Source: Paulinella micropora
Taxonomy: Eukaryota > Cercozoa > Imbricatea > Euglyphida
Length of the DNA: 64,000 nt
Assembly: GCA_009731375.1 (NCBI GenBank)
Contig: BJOX01000117.1
Location: forward strand, 686,858 to 750,857
Direction of reading: 5' to 3'
In this document: positions 1-9,565 of the stretch, piece after piece
How positions within the stretch are numbered: position 1 is the first letter of the stretch
How the letters are laid out: every line of letters begins with the position of its first letter
Translations under genes and position numbers: made by a program
The notes under the pieces: generated by a model
Database searches by the model: none
What the model saw: the letters and a program-made list of their open reading frames with translations, nothing else
Told to the model about the DNA's origin: nothing

Positions 1-333
<333 letters not shown>

Positions 334-562
334 CATTCCAAGCTGATACCGCATGCGCAGCAAGCGGCAGAAATTTTCCCCTAAAATTTGCAAGTTGTGT
401 ATATCAGCATTTAGTCAATGAGAAGTTCGTTGTCCTTAACCACAATGAGCAATGACTTCAAACTCTTCGTTCTCAGCCGGTTCTGATCTTGAGGGTGTGT
501 GTAGTGGCTCGTTTGAAAGCTCTCATCAAGAGCTTTCTAATGAGCCGTAACACAGGCTGTAG

Positions 563-967
563 ATGCGATCATTGACTGAGATCGAAGCGCTTGAAGAAAT
601 TGTTCGTTGTTATTATGAAATAGGAACTTTTCATGTTATGATGCGCTTATCTACTCCAAAACACCTACAGAGATTGACAAAGGCAAGACAAGAAGCGAAT
701 GCAGTGAAACCGTCTTATGCGGTATTACCGGTGAATTTCCGGAAACTTGGCCACAACTTCGACTCCCGTCAAAATTGGCCACAAGTTTTGCTGCCATATA
801 TGCTTTGGCTTCTCTACTTGTGGGATGCAGGTCTCAACAAACGGGAAGCATGTAACATGGGAAGCGCTAGATGGTCAAAAAAACATCAATATTCAATCTT
901 TCATGCGTACATCACAGTAAAGCAAATCCTGGAAGTTTCCCCAGGAAACTTTACTGAATTCGGGTGA
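563..967 (+). other. Open frame of uncertain status
   Basis: A 134-codon open frame starts with ATG. Its first third has ordinary-looking composition with charged and hydrophobic residues, so it might be a host exon. Its last 50 bases run into the foldback element at 913, which is unlikely for a real coding end. No family is recognised. It could be a chance frame or a gene fragment disrupted by the foldback insertion. Confidence 0.2.
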
Positions 968-1169
968 TTTCCCGGGAAGTTTCCGGGAAATCACCCAAAT
1001 TCAGAGGAAACTTTACTGAATTCGGGTGATTTCACGGGAAGTTTCCGGGAAATCACCCAAATTCAGAGGAAAATTCCCTTAATTCGGGTGATTTCACGGA
1101 AACTTTCCTGGAAATCACCCGAATTCAGTAAAAGTTTCCGGGGAAACTTCCAGAATTTGCGTTACTGTG
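913..1169. mobile_element. Foldback (MITE-like) element
   Basis: The outer arms at about 913-972 and 1108-1169 are inverted copies of each other, from CACAGTAA at the left to TTACTGTG at the right. Between them lie three tandem units of about 67 bp, each itself a palindrome built on GGGTGATTTC and GAAATCACCC. There is no coding capacity. Such nested inverted structure is typical of foldback or MITE-type non-autonomous DNA elements; the family is not known to me. Confidence 0.65.
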
Positions 1170-1246
1170 GTACATATTGCTTACTTTTCTAGCGTTCGTT
1201 GGTAATGAAATGATTACTATCAAAGCATGGTAGATATACATGATGC

Positions 1247-1360
<114 letters not shown>

Positions 1361-1589
1361 TTTATTTTTCCAGCATGGCAAAGCGGTTGTTGTAGATTGC
1401 TACAAGCAAAATGGGTGCAGTGAAAAAATTGCTAATTTCTATTCCGAACAAGGATCGTACTATATCACACTAAGGTTTTTTAATCATAGATTACTACAAG
1501 CATGGCGTGATTGTGAAAAAATTGCTGGTTCTGCTCAAAGTCCCTATGCAACAAACTCCCCCGCTCAAAAAATCTCGAAAGGTGTGTTT

Positions 1590-1642
<53 letters not shown>

Positions 1643-1833
1643 GTCCTCCCTCCCTCCCNNNNNNNNNNNNNNNNNNNNNNNNNNNNNNNNNNNNNNNNNN
1701 NNNNNNNNNNNNNNNNNNNNNNNNNNNNNNNNNNNNNNNNNNNNNNNNNNNNNNNNNNNNNNNNNNNNNNNNNNNNNNNNNNNNNNNNNNNNNNNNNNNN
1801 NNNNNNNNNATTTCTCTGTTTAATTTCTCCCAG

Positions 1834-2331
1834 GCCAAGCAGAAAGTTTTCCCAGTCACCCCTGTGCCAGTCGACTACGGCCCTCCCCCGCCGCTTGACA
1901 GCAAAATTGACCAGCTGCCACGACTCCTTCCAACTACTTCCTCCACATCTTCTACAACTCCTTCCACAACATCCTCATCTGCTTCGGCTTCTTCCTTAAC
2001 TTCTTCCTTAACTTCTTCCTTAACTTCTTCCTCAACTTCTTCCTCAACTTCCTCCTCAACTTCTTCCTCAACTTCTTCCTCAACTTCTTCCACCGCTTAT
2101 TCTACAACTTCCACAACTTATTCTACAACTTCAACAAGTTCTTCCACAACTTCATCTTCTACATCTTCCACGGAGATGCTAGATGTTCCGCGCTCTCGCT
2201 GGACTGCTGCAGTTGTGCTCGACTTAGACCCGCACAGCGAGAAAGACCAAGCGCATGTGTTTTCTAAATACTGGTTGCCGGGACGCACGCCAGTGTCGGT
2301 CCGGCCCGAGCATTTCTTAGATGTGCCTTGA
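1834..2331 (+). CDS. Possible 3' exon of a host gene, Ser/Thr-rich
   Basis: This frame is open for about 165 codons to a TGA. It opens after a plausible 3' splice site (tttaatttctcccag). It encodes a short unique stretch, about 75 residues of Ser/Thr runs from TTCCTCAAC-like repeats (about 1938-2170), and a mixed C-terminal 50 residues. A candidate upstream exon ends at 1581 with AAAG before gtgtgt; the intervening intron would hold a CT microsatellite and a 151-base N gap (1659-1809). Joining at 1581/1834 keeps one frame open. No domain is recognised and the Ser/Thr tract may simply be translated simple repeat, so the call is weak. Confidence 0.3.
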   Translation, partial: AKQKVFPVTPVPVDYGPPPPLDSKIDQLPRLLPTTSSTSSTTPSTTSSSASASSLTSSLTSSLTSSSTSSSTSSSTSSSTSSSTSSTAYSTTSTTYSTTSTSSSTTSSSTSSTEMLDVPRSRWTAAVVLDLDPHSEKDQAHVFSKYWLPGRTPVSVRPEHFLDVP

Positions 2332-3365
2332 AGGATAAACTAGACATAAACTTGACCTATCACTATATACCAATCGCATTTCGAGTTTTTGAGAAAAAAT
2401 TTGAGAAGTCGGACATAATCTCAGAACTTCTCAGAATTTATCAGAAGATGATTAGAGTCTCAGAATTTCTCAGAATCAGGAACAATAAAAATGAAACTTC
2501 AAAATCAGTAATCGGAAAATTAATAAAAATTTCAAGTATTAGTATATATCAGAACTTCTCGGAACTTCTCGTACTTGCCGCACTTCGACACTGAGTCGAC
2601 AGTACTACCGGAACTGATAAGTGGAAATCATAACCTCGGATTCGTTTCAAGTTCAAGCTGGCCGTGAGTCACTGCAACTAAATTTTTAGCCGGGCTGCTA
2701 CTAGTATCACAATCTATCAGTCGGTCACAGTAGTAGTTTGAATATCGGCGCCTATGTTGCGGTCACTCACCGTGGCAATACGGCTGAGCTGCGGCGCCGG
2801 CCCGGGCCCGTAAAACCTGCACTCTTGACTGCGAGCGCCGCGGCCGCGCAACTGAGTTATTAATACTAACGTGACTCAAGTTTTGATGCCGGTCACACTC
2901 GCCTCCCGCTTACTGAAGGCTGTGACTCGCCGGCCATGCTTCCGAGTCAGCAGTCGCCAATTTAATTTGTTTATCAAATTTAATAATGTTCAAATTTAAA
3001 TTCAAACTTGACAAAATTCTTCAAGTTGGTTTAGAAATGTCATTGATGTTACTAGACACACTTGTATTCCAACTGATATAAATTCATACAAATATTTCTA
3101 TTTGTTTTAGGCGACAAAATAATAAACATAGTTGGATTACAACTAATTAAATATAAAGTCAAACTTAAATTCAAATTCAAACTTAAACATGATGTCACGA
3201 AGTATATCAACGATTACTGCAAAGTGTTTTACATTTCTGGCACTGAGTTGACATGGATTTTTGTGGCTAATTTATTTTGAAAAAATTACTATTAATTTAG
3301 TTCTTCGATTTAAATATCTTTGTTGTATTTTTTTTCAAGCTCAAATTTGTAAAAGTCATATTAAT
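2332..3365. other. Gene-free host sequence
   Basis: No coding frame is supported. A short motif of the TCAGAA/CTTCTCAGAA type recurs at 2415-2570. A GC-rich island follows at about 2790-2850, and then AT-rich sequence. This may be old transposon debris. Confidence 0.6.
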
Positions 3366-3369
3366 TCGT

Positions 3370-3831
3370 CATATGCTGGAGTGGTGGTGTGGTGGCGGTG
3401 GTGTGGCGGTGGTGTGGTGGCGGTGGTGTGGTGGCGGTGGTGTGGTGGCAGACATGGTGTTGTTGTTGTTGTTGGTGGTGGTAGTGGTGGTGGTGGTGGT
3501 GGCGGTGCTTTTGGCGGCGGTGGTGGTGGTGGTGCGTTTGGTGGTGGTGTTGGTGTTGCTAGTGGCTGTTGATGGTTGTCGGCGTAGTAGTAGTAGTAGT
3601 AATAGTAGTAGTAGTAGTAGTAGTAGTAGCAGGTAGTAGTAGTAATATTTGCTGTTGTTGTTGTTGGTAGTGGTGGTGGTGGTGTTGATGATGACGATGT
3701 TGCTGTTGTTGTTGTTGTTGTTGGTGTTGTTGATGGTGTTGTTGTTGTTATTGTTATATTGTTGTTGTTGTTGTTGTTGTTGTTATTGTTATTGTTGTTG
3801 TTGTTGCTGTTGTTGCTGTTGTTGGTGTTGA

Positions 3832-3863
<32 letters not shown>

Positions 3864-3937
3864 TGCTGTTGCTGCTGGTAGTGGTGTGGTGATGGTCGCT
3901 GTGGTTGTGGTGCATCATCATCATCATCATCATCGTC

Positions 3938-3975
<38 letters not shown>

Positions 3976-4184
3976 CCACACAACCAAAACAACCACAACA
4001 ACCACAACAACCAATCAATACATTCACACATGCATCTATTACACATGTAAATGCATGCACAAACACACATAAATACAGTATACATACATACATACATACA
4101 TAAATACATTGTACATACATACATGCATACATGCATGCATGCATACATACATACATACATACATACATATACGCATACATACAT

Positions 4185-4215
<31 letters not shown>

Positions 4216-4275
4216 TATACAGACACAGACATACAGAAAAACAGACAGACAGACGGACGACATTATACAGCACAC
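3370..4275 (+). repeat. Compound GGT / AGT / GTT / CATA microsatellites
   Basis: Successive tracts of GGT/GTG (3376-3560), AGT (3585-3640), GTT (3650-3870), CAT/CAA (3913-3975) and CATA (4078-4214). Open frames across this stretch encode homopolymers on both strands and are not genes. Confidence 0.9.
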
Positions 4276-4429
4276 ATACTTATACCCACTCACGTCTGCT
4301 CAATCAAAATTCAACTTTCAATCAAAGGTAAATATAAAAATCTTGTCACAAGTGTGGAATATTCTACCTAGTAGGCTTATTAAAATGATTATGATGTATA
4401 TTTCTAGGAAAAAAAACCCAAAGTTCCGA

Positions 4430-5110
4430 TAGCATACAAGTAAAGGATGAAACAAAAAGAAACAGTGCAAATAGAAAGCACAATTGCGTTTATCAGAAAA
4501 CTTAATTCTATTTTCAAGAAGGAAGGATTTAAGTGAGAAAATACAAAAGGAAACAGAGAAAAAATCATGGTGGTAAAACTTTGCACGATATTTGGCAGGC
4601 CTGCAATGGTGGAACAAGACAAAGAAAACCAAACAAAAACAAACATACAGAAGTGGCAAGAACGATTAAGTAAACAAGCCACACAGCAGCTTCAAACCTG
4701 AGCTTATCTGCCCCGTTTCGCTGTTTTGGTTTAAAAAAAAAAAAAAAAAAACAGTTTCAAGTGCATACACAAGCAAGGGATGAAATGGAAAAGCAAAGAA
4801 GAAACACTACAAACAAAAAGCTCAAATGTGTTGATCCGACAAGTTATGCTGTTTTCAATAAGCAAAGGATTTGGGTGAGGAAATGGGAAAGGAAAAAGAG
4901 AAAAAAATCATGATGGCAAAGTTTGGCACGATGGTTGGCATGAATGGAATCGTGGAACACCAAATCTGAGCTGATCTGCTGTTGGCTATGCAAAAGGTAT
5001 GTGCTTGGAATATTTGTTAATTTGAGCTCATTGTGCATAGGAGTTATGGGGGAAAAACAAGCAGACAAAAAGGAAATGGAAAGAAAAGCTTAGGGCAGAG
5101 CAAATAGACT
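4430..5110. repeat. Diverged duplicated unit, gene-free
   Basis: Two imperfect copies of about 300 bp (about 4430-4735 and 4765-5070) share blocks. Examples are the segments around AAAAAATCATG, TTGGCACGAT, a GGTGGAACAA / CGTGGAACAC stretch and GAGCT(T/G)ATCTGC. No coding frame is supported. The sequence from 5110 to 5387 is unique flank of element 1. Confidence 0.5.
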
Positions 5111-5387
5111 TGTGATATTGCAATGAGGCAATAAGAGCAAAGAGAACAAGAGACGAAAACTTTTAGACCCAAAGTACTGTGGGATCACCACCACCAATAC
5201 TAGAAATCCCTGGTTGCAGGATTTTGAAATTGGGACGATTTTCCACCGGGAGGCCTAAATTTCTTCCGCTAACCTTTCTGGGCCGATTCTTGCGGCTCTC
5301 AAAAAACACCGCTTTTACGGAACCTTTGCTCGTCCTTTGCCTGACTTGTGCACAGGCAGGCATGCCTTTTCATTCCATCTGCTTCTG

Positions 5388-5680
5388 TGCGGCAACGACT
5401 TTCGTCGTCGCCTTCTTACGGGTTGTAAATAACGAAATAAGCCTTCCTATTAATCTCCCGCAAATCAATACCAAGCGCCAAAACACCAAAATAACAAAAT
5501 CAAAATTTTCAATCAATACAAGCAAACAGAATAAAGAAATCTCTCTTACTCTTTATTTGCTTTTAAATAAAAACAAGAAAAAGTTTAGAATTTTTTTTAG
5601 GTTTTTTAACAAAAACGAAAATCAATAATATCTATAATCTAAAAGAGATTATAGATTGATCATAAAACACCCCAAAGAGC
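5388..5680 (+). repeat. Element 1 left terminal inverted repeat
   Basis: It matches the reverse complement of 26307-26601 with only scattered mismatches and small indels. The outer end starts TGCGGCAACGACTTTCGTCG and can fold on itself (ACGAC with GTCGT). A second hairpin near the inner end pairs TCTATAATCT (5631-5640) with AGATTATAGA (5646-5655). Confidence 0.95.
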
Positions 5681-5749
5681 CCTCCACAGAGCACTGAGAG
5701 AAATAAAGAAAAAATAAAAGATGACCAAAAAAACCCTTATTTTAATAAA

Positions 5750-5807
5750 ATAAGTTTATTTACTATACATAAATAAACTTATGGAGTCTATTTTTTCAAA
5801 AATAGAC
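5750..5807. terminator. Two strong hairpins after the left inverted repeat
   Basis: The first has a 12-bp perfect stem (5750-5761 with 5771-5782). The second has a 10-bp stem with a 2-base loop (5786-5795 with 5798-5807). They lie just beyond the stop codon (5813-5815) of the minus-strand gene that ends here. A 3'-end or polyadenylation signal is therefore plausible, but this is inference. They belong to the pattern of palindromes seen across element 1. Confidence 0.6.
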
Positions 5808-5812
5808 TTTTC

Positions 5813-6275
5813 TTACAACTCAAGTGGGACAACCCAATTGATAGAACCTTCATCACCGCCAACCTTCTTCGTCAAGGCTGAAAGCGATGGAAAGACGAGA
5901 ATTTCTTCTTCATCTTTCCCGAGCGAAGCCAGAAAGAATGTTTTCTTCCTTGGATTTTTTCATGGTTTCATCTCGTTCAATCCAAGCGAACGAATAATTA
6001 TCAGTTCTCTGCACGGGGTTGCGAACGAAATATTTTCGCTCAGCGTGAAAAGAAATTATTTTTTTCTTGTCAAGTTGAACGAATTCCCTTGGAACCCTAA
6101 CTATCTTTGGGTTCTTAAACTCAGCAGATGCTTCAGTTTCAAGCTCGCCCCACGGCTTCCAAAAACCTACAATCATATTAATTATCATTAAAGAGAAACA
6201 ATAGAGTTATGACTTACCACTCCCAGCGATGTTGATTTCGCCGAGTTGGTCTGCTACTTCATTTGGCTCTCCCAT
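5813..6275 (-). CDS. Hypothetical element-1 protein with a spliceosomal intron
   Basis: Exon 1 starts at the ATG at 6275 and ends at 6218, where GTAAGT begins. The intron, 6217-6167 (51 nt), ends in TTGTAG, and exon 2 continues in frame. The joined product starts MGEPNEVADQ and runs through a basic, aromatic-rich stretch. Near 5910 the frame must shift once to reach an equally convincing C-terminal segment ending at the TAA at 5813; this may be an indel or a second short intron. No family is recognised and element 2 has no counterpart. An 11-bp stem hairpin (6278-6288 with 6301-6311) sits immediately before the start codon. The intron implies nuclear transcription and splicing by the host. 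Confidence 0.5.
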
Positions 6276-6277
6276 TG

Positions 6278-6311
6278 TCTATTACACACACCAAAAAGCA
6301 TGTGTAATAGA
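6278..6311. promoter_or_regulatory. Hairpin in front of the intron-containing gene
   Basis: A perfect 11-bp stem, TCTATTACACA pairing with TGTGTAATAGA, with a 12-base loop. It begins two bases upstream of the ATG at 6275 on the minus strand, so it would occupy the 5' leader. Its role is unknown. Confidence 0.6.
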
Positions 6312-6381
6312 AATTCCTTTGAATTAGGGTGGGGTTTGAACCCCTTGGTTTTTAAGAAAACTATTTAGCACGAAGTCTTTT

Positions 6382-6879
6382 TTATTCCGAGTTGCTATCC
6401 TCACTCTCGGTTCTGAATACTCTGTGCATGTTTCTATTGTGTTCTCGTTTAATATTTCTCTTAATCCTATCATTTACGTATTCGTTAATACCATCACTGG
6501 AGTATTTGTTAAAAGAAGAATTAAACGATAAATGTTCTTTTTCAATACCAGCGAGAATTCTATTCATGATAATAGCGGAAAGTTGGCCACGATTATCTTT
6601 TTTCCACTTATAGAAATTATCCCGTTCTATGTTTATTTTTTTTTCCAATTTCTTTTTTTTCAAGCGAATAAGTCTGTCTTCCTCTACTTCATTATTTTCA
6701 ATACTCAATCGTTGCAACATCTCATTAATCGCATCAACCTTAATCAGGTCTGGCTGTTTCTTTTCAACGAGACGCGCAATTTCTTTATCAGCTTTAGAAA
6801 TTCTTCCTTCTCATATTGTTTTATCTGCCTGGACTATCCCTTCCTGTTTGTCATATTTCAAATTCTTCAATCCATTCAT
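6382..6879 (-). CDS. Hypothetical charged protein, interrupted by TGA
   Basis: The longest reading starts at ATG 6879 and runs 165 codons to 6382. An in-frame TGA lies about 24 codons in (about 6808-6810). After it the frame is highly charged, with a KKKKLEKK-type basic stretch and predicted helical, coiled-coil-like character, and an acidic, Ser-rich tail. Translation could instead start downstream of the TGA at ATG 6720. The family is not recognised. It lies between the intron-containing gene and the integrase on the same strand, a usual place for accessory genes in such elements. Confidence 0.5.
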
Positions 6880-6953
6880 TTTTAGTTTTGGTTTCTCGCG
6901 GTATTAGAGACATGGTTTCCAATGAAAACCTGTCCAGACAAAATTCTGATTTT

Positions 6954-6994
6954 CTGTCTGGAGCCTACAGACAGCCAGACACCGCGCTGTCTGG
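6954..6994. other. Twin hairpins in a gene-free gap
   Basis: CTGTCTG (6954-6960) pairs with CAGACAG (6968-6974). Directly adjacent, CCAGACA (6975-6981) pairs with TGTCTGG (6988-6994). They stand in the 6880-7206 stretch, which has no gene. Function is unknown; a processing signal or replication structure is conceivable. Confidence 0.55.
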
Positions 6995-7142
6995 GTGTTG
7001 CTGGTCATATTCACGAAAATAGGATTTTCTAGATTTTAACGCGCGGCTGATAACACTTCAAATACAATTTTTCCCATCTTGCTAGTAGGCTTATTAGGCG
7101 AAGAGACTAATTGGTTCGACGTAGTCATTGAGATTTTAGGTT

Positions 7143-7156
7143 GCGGGTTCAAGTCC
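7143..7156 (+). other. tRNA B-box-like motif beside the integrase gene
   Basis: GCGGGTTCAAGTCC matches the T-arm/B-box consensus. A 5-bp pairing CCATC (about 7075-7079) with GATGG is possible, but the T-stem does not pair and no anticodon arm can be folded. It is at best a tRNA relic. A related segment, including GCGGGTTCAA, lies beside element 2's integrase at 46661-46670 in the same relative orientation. Confidence 0.3.
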
Positions 7157-7206
7157 GATGGAAGTTATCTTCACCTAAATAAATGCCTTTTATTTATTTT
7201 TTTTGC

Positions 7207-8179
7207 TTATAAATCCAATATTACCTTCGCCTTTTTTTCTCTCTTTGAAGTCCTGATATTCTCTGGTTGAATGTCTTCTCTTTTTAATAATTCTTTTGTC
7301 TTTTTCTCTTTAATAACTTCTTTGGTTTGCTCTTTCACATCTTTTTCTTCGTCAATTGGTTTATTAAATTCAGTTTTCAATAAATCACGCGGGCTTACCA
7401 ACTCATCGTTATTTAATATGATTTTAAACCCTTTTCGTCCTTTGACTTTATAAATAATTTTGCTGAAAGTCTTACCGCCTTTGGAAAATAGATTCAGTTT
7501 GTTTTCCTCTTACATTATCGCAAACATTGAATTCATTAATTAGATTATCCCGAGTGATAGTCTGTTTATTTTTATCTCTTCTAGCAAAGACATCCACAGG
7601 TTTGGCTTGAATTCCTCTATGAACTTTATGATTATAAGCATTAACCAAGTCTTGAATATAACTTACCCAGTCAAAATTTCTATTAGTTTCAAATAAAAGG
7701 TCAAGCCATCTCCTAATACTTCTTATCACTCTATCAACAACCGCAAGCGCTCTATGGTCGCCAACTTCAACGACATCGTGTTTAATTCCATTTTCAATAA
7801 AATAATCACGAGTAGCACCTTTATATTCTCCTCCGCTGTCAGTTGTAATTGACTTTGGTTTATAAGGTATAGATTTCAAAGCATAATATACTTCTTTTGC
7901 TGTTTTATTTTTTAGTGGAATGATTATTAAATATCTTGAATAGCAATCAATCCAAACAAGCATCCAAGCATACCCCTTATTACCTTTCTTATCCTTTATC
8001 TTACTCATATCCGCTAAGTCAAGAAAAACTTGGTCTAATGGTTTATCAACCCATATAGTATTCCATATTTTTGGGTTCTTTTTATGATGATGAATTTCAA
8101 GTGCTTCTTCTTCTTTTGTTTTAACTACTTCTCCCGTAGGTGTTTCTTCCGCATTAATAATTATATGTTTATTGTCCAT
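7207..8179 (-). pseudogene. Retroviral-type (rve) integrase, frameshifted
   Basis: This is the DDE-family integrase that would insert the element into host DNA. The likely start is ATG 8179, because the element 2 homologue begins equivalently (MDNKH versus MDHKH). The catalytic core shows the first Asp in VFLDLADMS and the second in TTDSGGEY. In the usual Glu position the sequence reads AVVDRVIRS, so the third acid would be Asp. A downstream AYNHKVHRGI segment is typical of the family. The core frame stops at 7472 (TAA). A one-base shift continues into a C-terminal domain and a Lys/Glu-rich tail ending at 7207, so the gene is broken or misassembled at about 7475. Homology to the element 2 copy is clear until that copy truncates. 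Confidence 0.85.
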
Positions 8180-8224
8180 CCAATCTATTATATATAATAG
8201 ATTATATACTATGTCATTTTTTCC

Positions 8225-8935
8225 AAGGTGGGGGGAAAACAATTTCTAAAAAAAGTAATCGTTTCCATTAATACGTTGAACCTTTCATCGGTGCTGGAAG
8301 TGTATTTAGAAAAAAAGAACCATCCGATTTAGAAGTCATCAATGATTTGGATAAAGATATTTATCACATATGGAAAGATATGAAGAAAGTGCCAGCAGAA
8401 ACAATTAATAAATATGATTTTACACCTTCAAGAATCAAATTTGAAAAATTTAAAAAAACTAAATTCAAAGAACCGAGTATGAGACTTTACAGGAATTTAT
8501 ATTTATCATTCAATTCATTCGGCGGAAAAAGAAATTCTTTCGCCGATCAAAGAGATTATAGTCGCCATGCTTCAAGAGATAATTTTAAGAAAAACATTGA
8601 AAAATTAAAATATAGATTGAAAGACACTATAGTATTAAACAAAGATTTTAAAGCAGTGATAAAAAAATACGACACACCAGACACATTTTTCTATCTAGAT
8701 CCTCCATATGAAGAAGGTGAAAAAAAAAGGATGGGGATATAATCATTATGTATCACCAGAAGAAATATTTAATGCTGTAAAAGGAATAAAAGGTAAATTT
8801 ATTTTATCTTATAACTATTCAAAAAAAATAAAACACATCTTTAAAGACTTTAAGATAAGGAAAGTGAAGGCAACTTATTCATTAAATGGTTCTGAAAGAA
8901 AAGCAGTAAGAGAATTATTAATTTCAAATTTTTAA
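8225..8935 (+). pseudogene. D12-class adenine-specific DNA methyltransferase, broken
   Basis: It would methylate adenine N6 in DNA. Visible motifs in order are a GGK start-of-domain segment (about 8228), the AdoMet-binding EPFIGAGSVF (about 8280), and the catalytic DPPYEEG (about 8700), as in Dam-like enzymes. At least two shifts break it: one between the GGK segment and the AdoMet motif, and one in the A run at about 8722-8731, after which YNHYVSPEEIF continues to TAA at 8935. No start codon is seen upstream of the GGK segment; the 5' end runs into the divergent integrase promoter region. Element 2 has no homologue, so this is a lineage-specific gain. It could serve self-protection or host modification. 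Confidence 0.8.
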
Positions 8936-9447
8936 AACTTTAAGAAACATTTTTCAACATCATTATTTTTTTCTTTCTTATCACCACCAGAAGATTGATT
9001 ATATACTTTTACACTCACACTACTAGACTTCTTACCTTTGCCTTTCTTTGGTTCTTCTTCTTCGCTACTTTCGCTTTCACTTTCTTCACTCTCTGGCTCA
9101 GGCTCTGGCTTCTTATTTTTCTTCGCTCTCTTAGTCTCCGTTTTCGCTCTTTTGATTTTCATTTTCGCCATCTTTTCGGCAATGATATCAGTGAAATCAA
9201 CCTCATCTTCGCTCTCACTCTTCTCCTCTGGGCTATCGTTATCGTGTTCAGCGATAATATCCTTAGCCAAGTTCTTTTCTTCAATTTGTTTTATTCGTTC
9301 CTCCATATCTTCATCTTCTTGCTTTACAGCATTTCGGTATTGCGCCAAAACATTTTTAGCATGCTCCATCTTTCGTTGTTTCGCTTTCGCTTTTATTCCT
9401 TCCACAGCACTACCCCAATTCTTACGACTTGCTTCGGGAGACTGCAT
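8932..9447 (-). CDS. Acidic/basic low-complexity protein with KGKGKK tail
   Basis: This 171-residue protein is probably intact. It has a basic N-terminal helix region, an acidic middle, a Ser/Glu-rich run (about residues 115-135) and a KGKGKKSSSVSVKVY segment near the C-terminus. The element 2 homologue (45328-45759) keeps the acidic run followed by KGKGKKSNISVNVY, so the tail motif is conserved. It lies between integrase/methyltransferase and fibre in both elements. Charge alternation of this kind suits a nucleic-acid- or capsid-associated protein, but no function can be assigned. Confidence 0.75.
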   Translation of the reverse strand: MQSPEASRKNWGSAVEGIKAKAKQRKMEHAKNVLAQYRNAVKQEDEDMEERIKQIEEKNLAKDIIAEHDNDSPEEKSESEDEVDFTDIIAEKMAKMKIKRAKTETKRAKKNKKPEPEPESEESESESSEEEEPKKGKGKKSSSVSVKVYNQSSGGDKKEKNNDVEKCFLKF

Positions 9448-9503
9448 TTTAGAATCTCACTTCTATCTTGCTAATCGCAAGATTTCTCGCTTATTCTAAA
9501 AAT
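9446..9503. promoter_or_regulatory. Type II palindrome between divergent genes
   Basis: ATTTTAGAAT pairs with ATTCTAAAAAT, with the nested pair TCTTGCTAAT / GCAAGA inside. It is the reverse complement of the palindrome at 18725-18779 over most of its length. It sits directly in front of the start codons of the acidic protein (9447, minus) and the fibre (9566, plus). That position suggests a regulatory or 5'-leader role. Confidence 0.7.
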
Positions 9504-9565
9504 ATTCTATACTAAGATTATTATATTTTAGTATTTTTAAAATTAAATATTTATTTTATACATCA

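Noticed and set aside
1507-1833. Single continuous gene through the CT repeat and N gap
   Set aside because: The frame only stays open because CT repeats and N have no stops. Splice signals at 1582 and 1833 fit better, and only the later part is kept as a possible exon.
3356-4273. 300-codon open frame on the minus strand
   Set aside because: It consists only of translated triplet and CATA repeats; homopolymer blocks change with each microsatellite.
5781-6191. Plus-strand open frame opposite the intron-containing gene
   Set aside because: The minus strand gives a proper ATG, splice signals and coding-like composition. The plus frame is rich in Phe and Ser as an antisense shadow and begins in the hairpins.
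7070-7165. Functional tRNA gene
   Set aside because: There is a good B-box, but the T-stem has only two Watson-Crick pairs and no anticodon arm pairs. It is kept only as a tRNA-like motif.
8995-9499. Plus-strand frames rich in Phe/Leu/Ser opposite the acidic protein
   Set aside because: They are antisense of Lys/Glu-rich codons. The minus-strand protein has a homologue in element 2.
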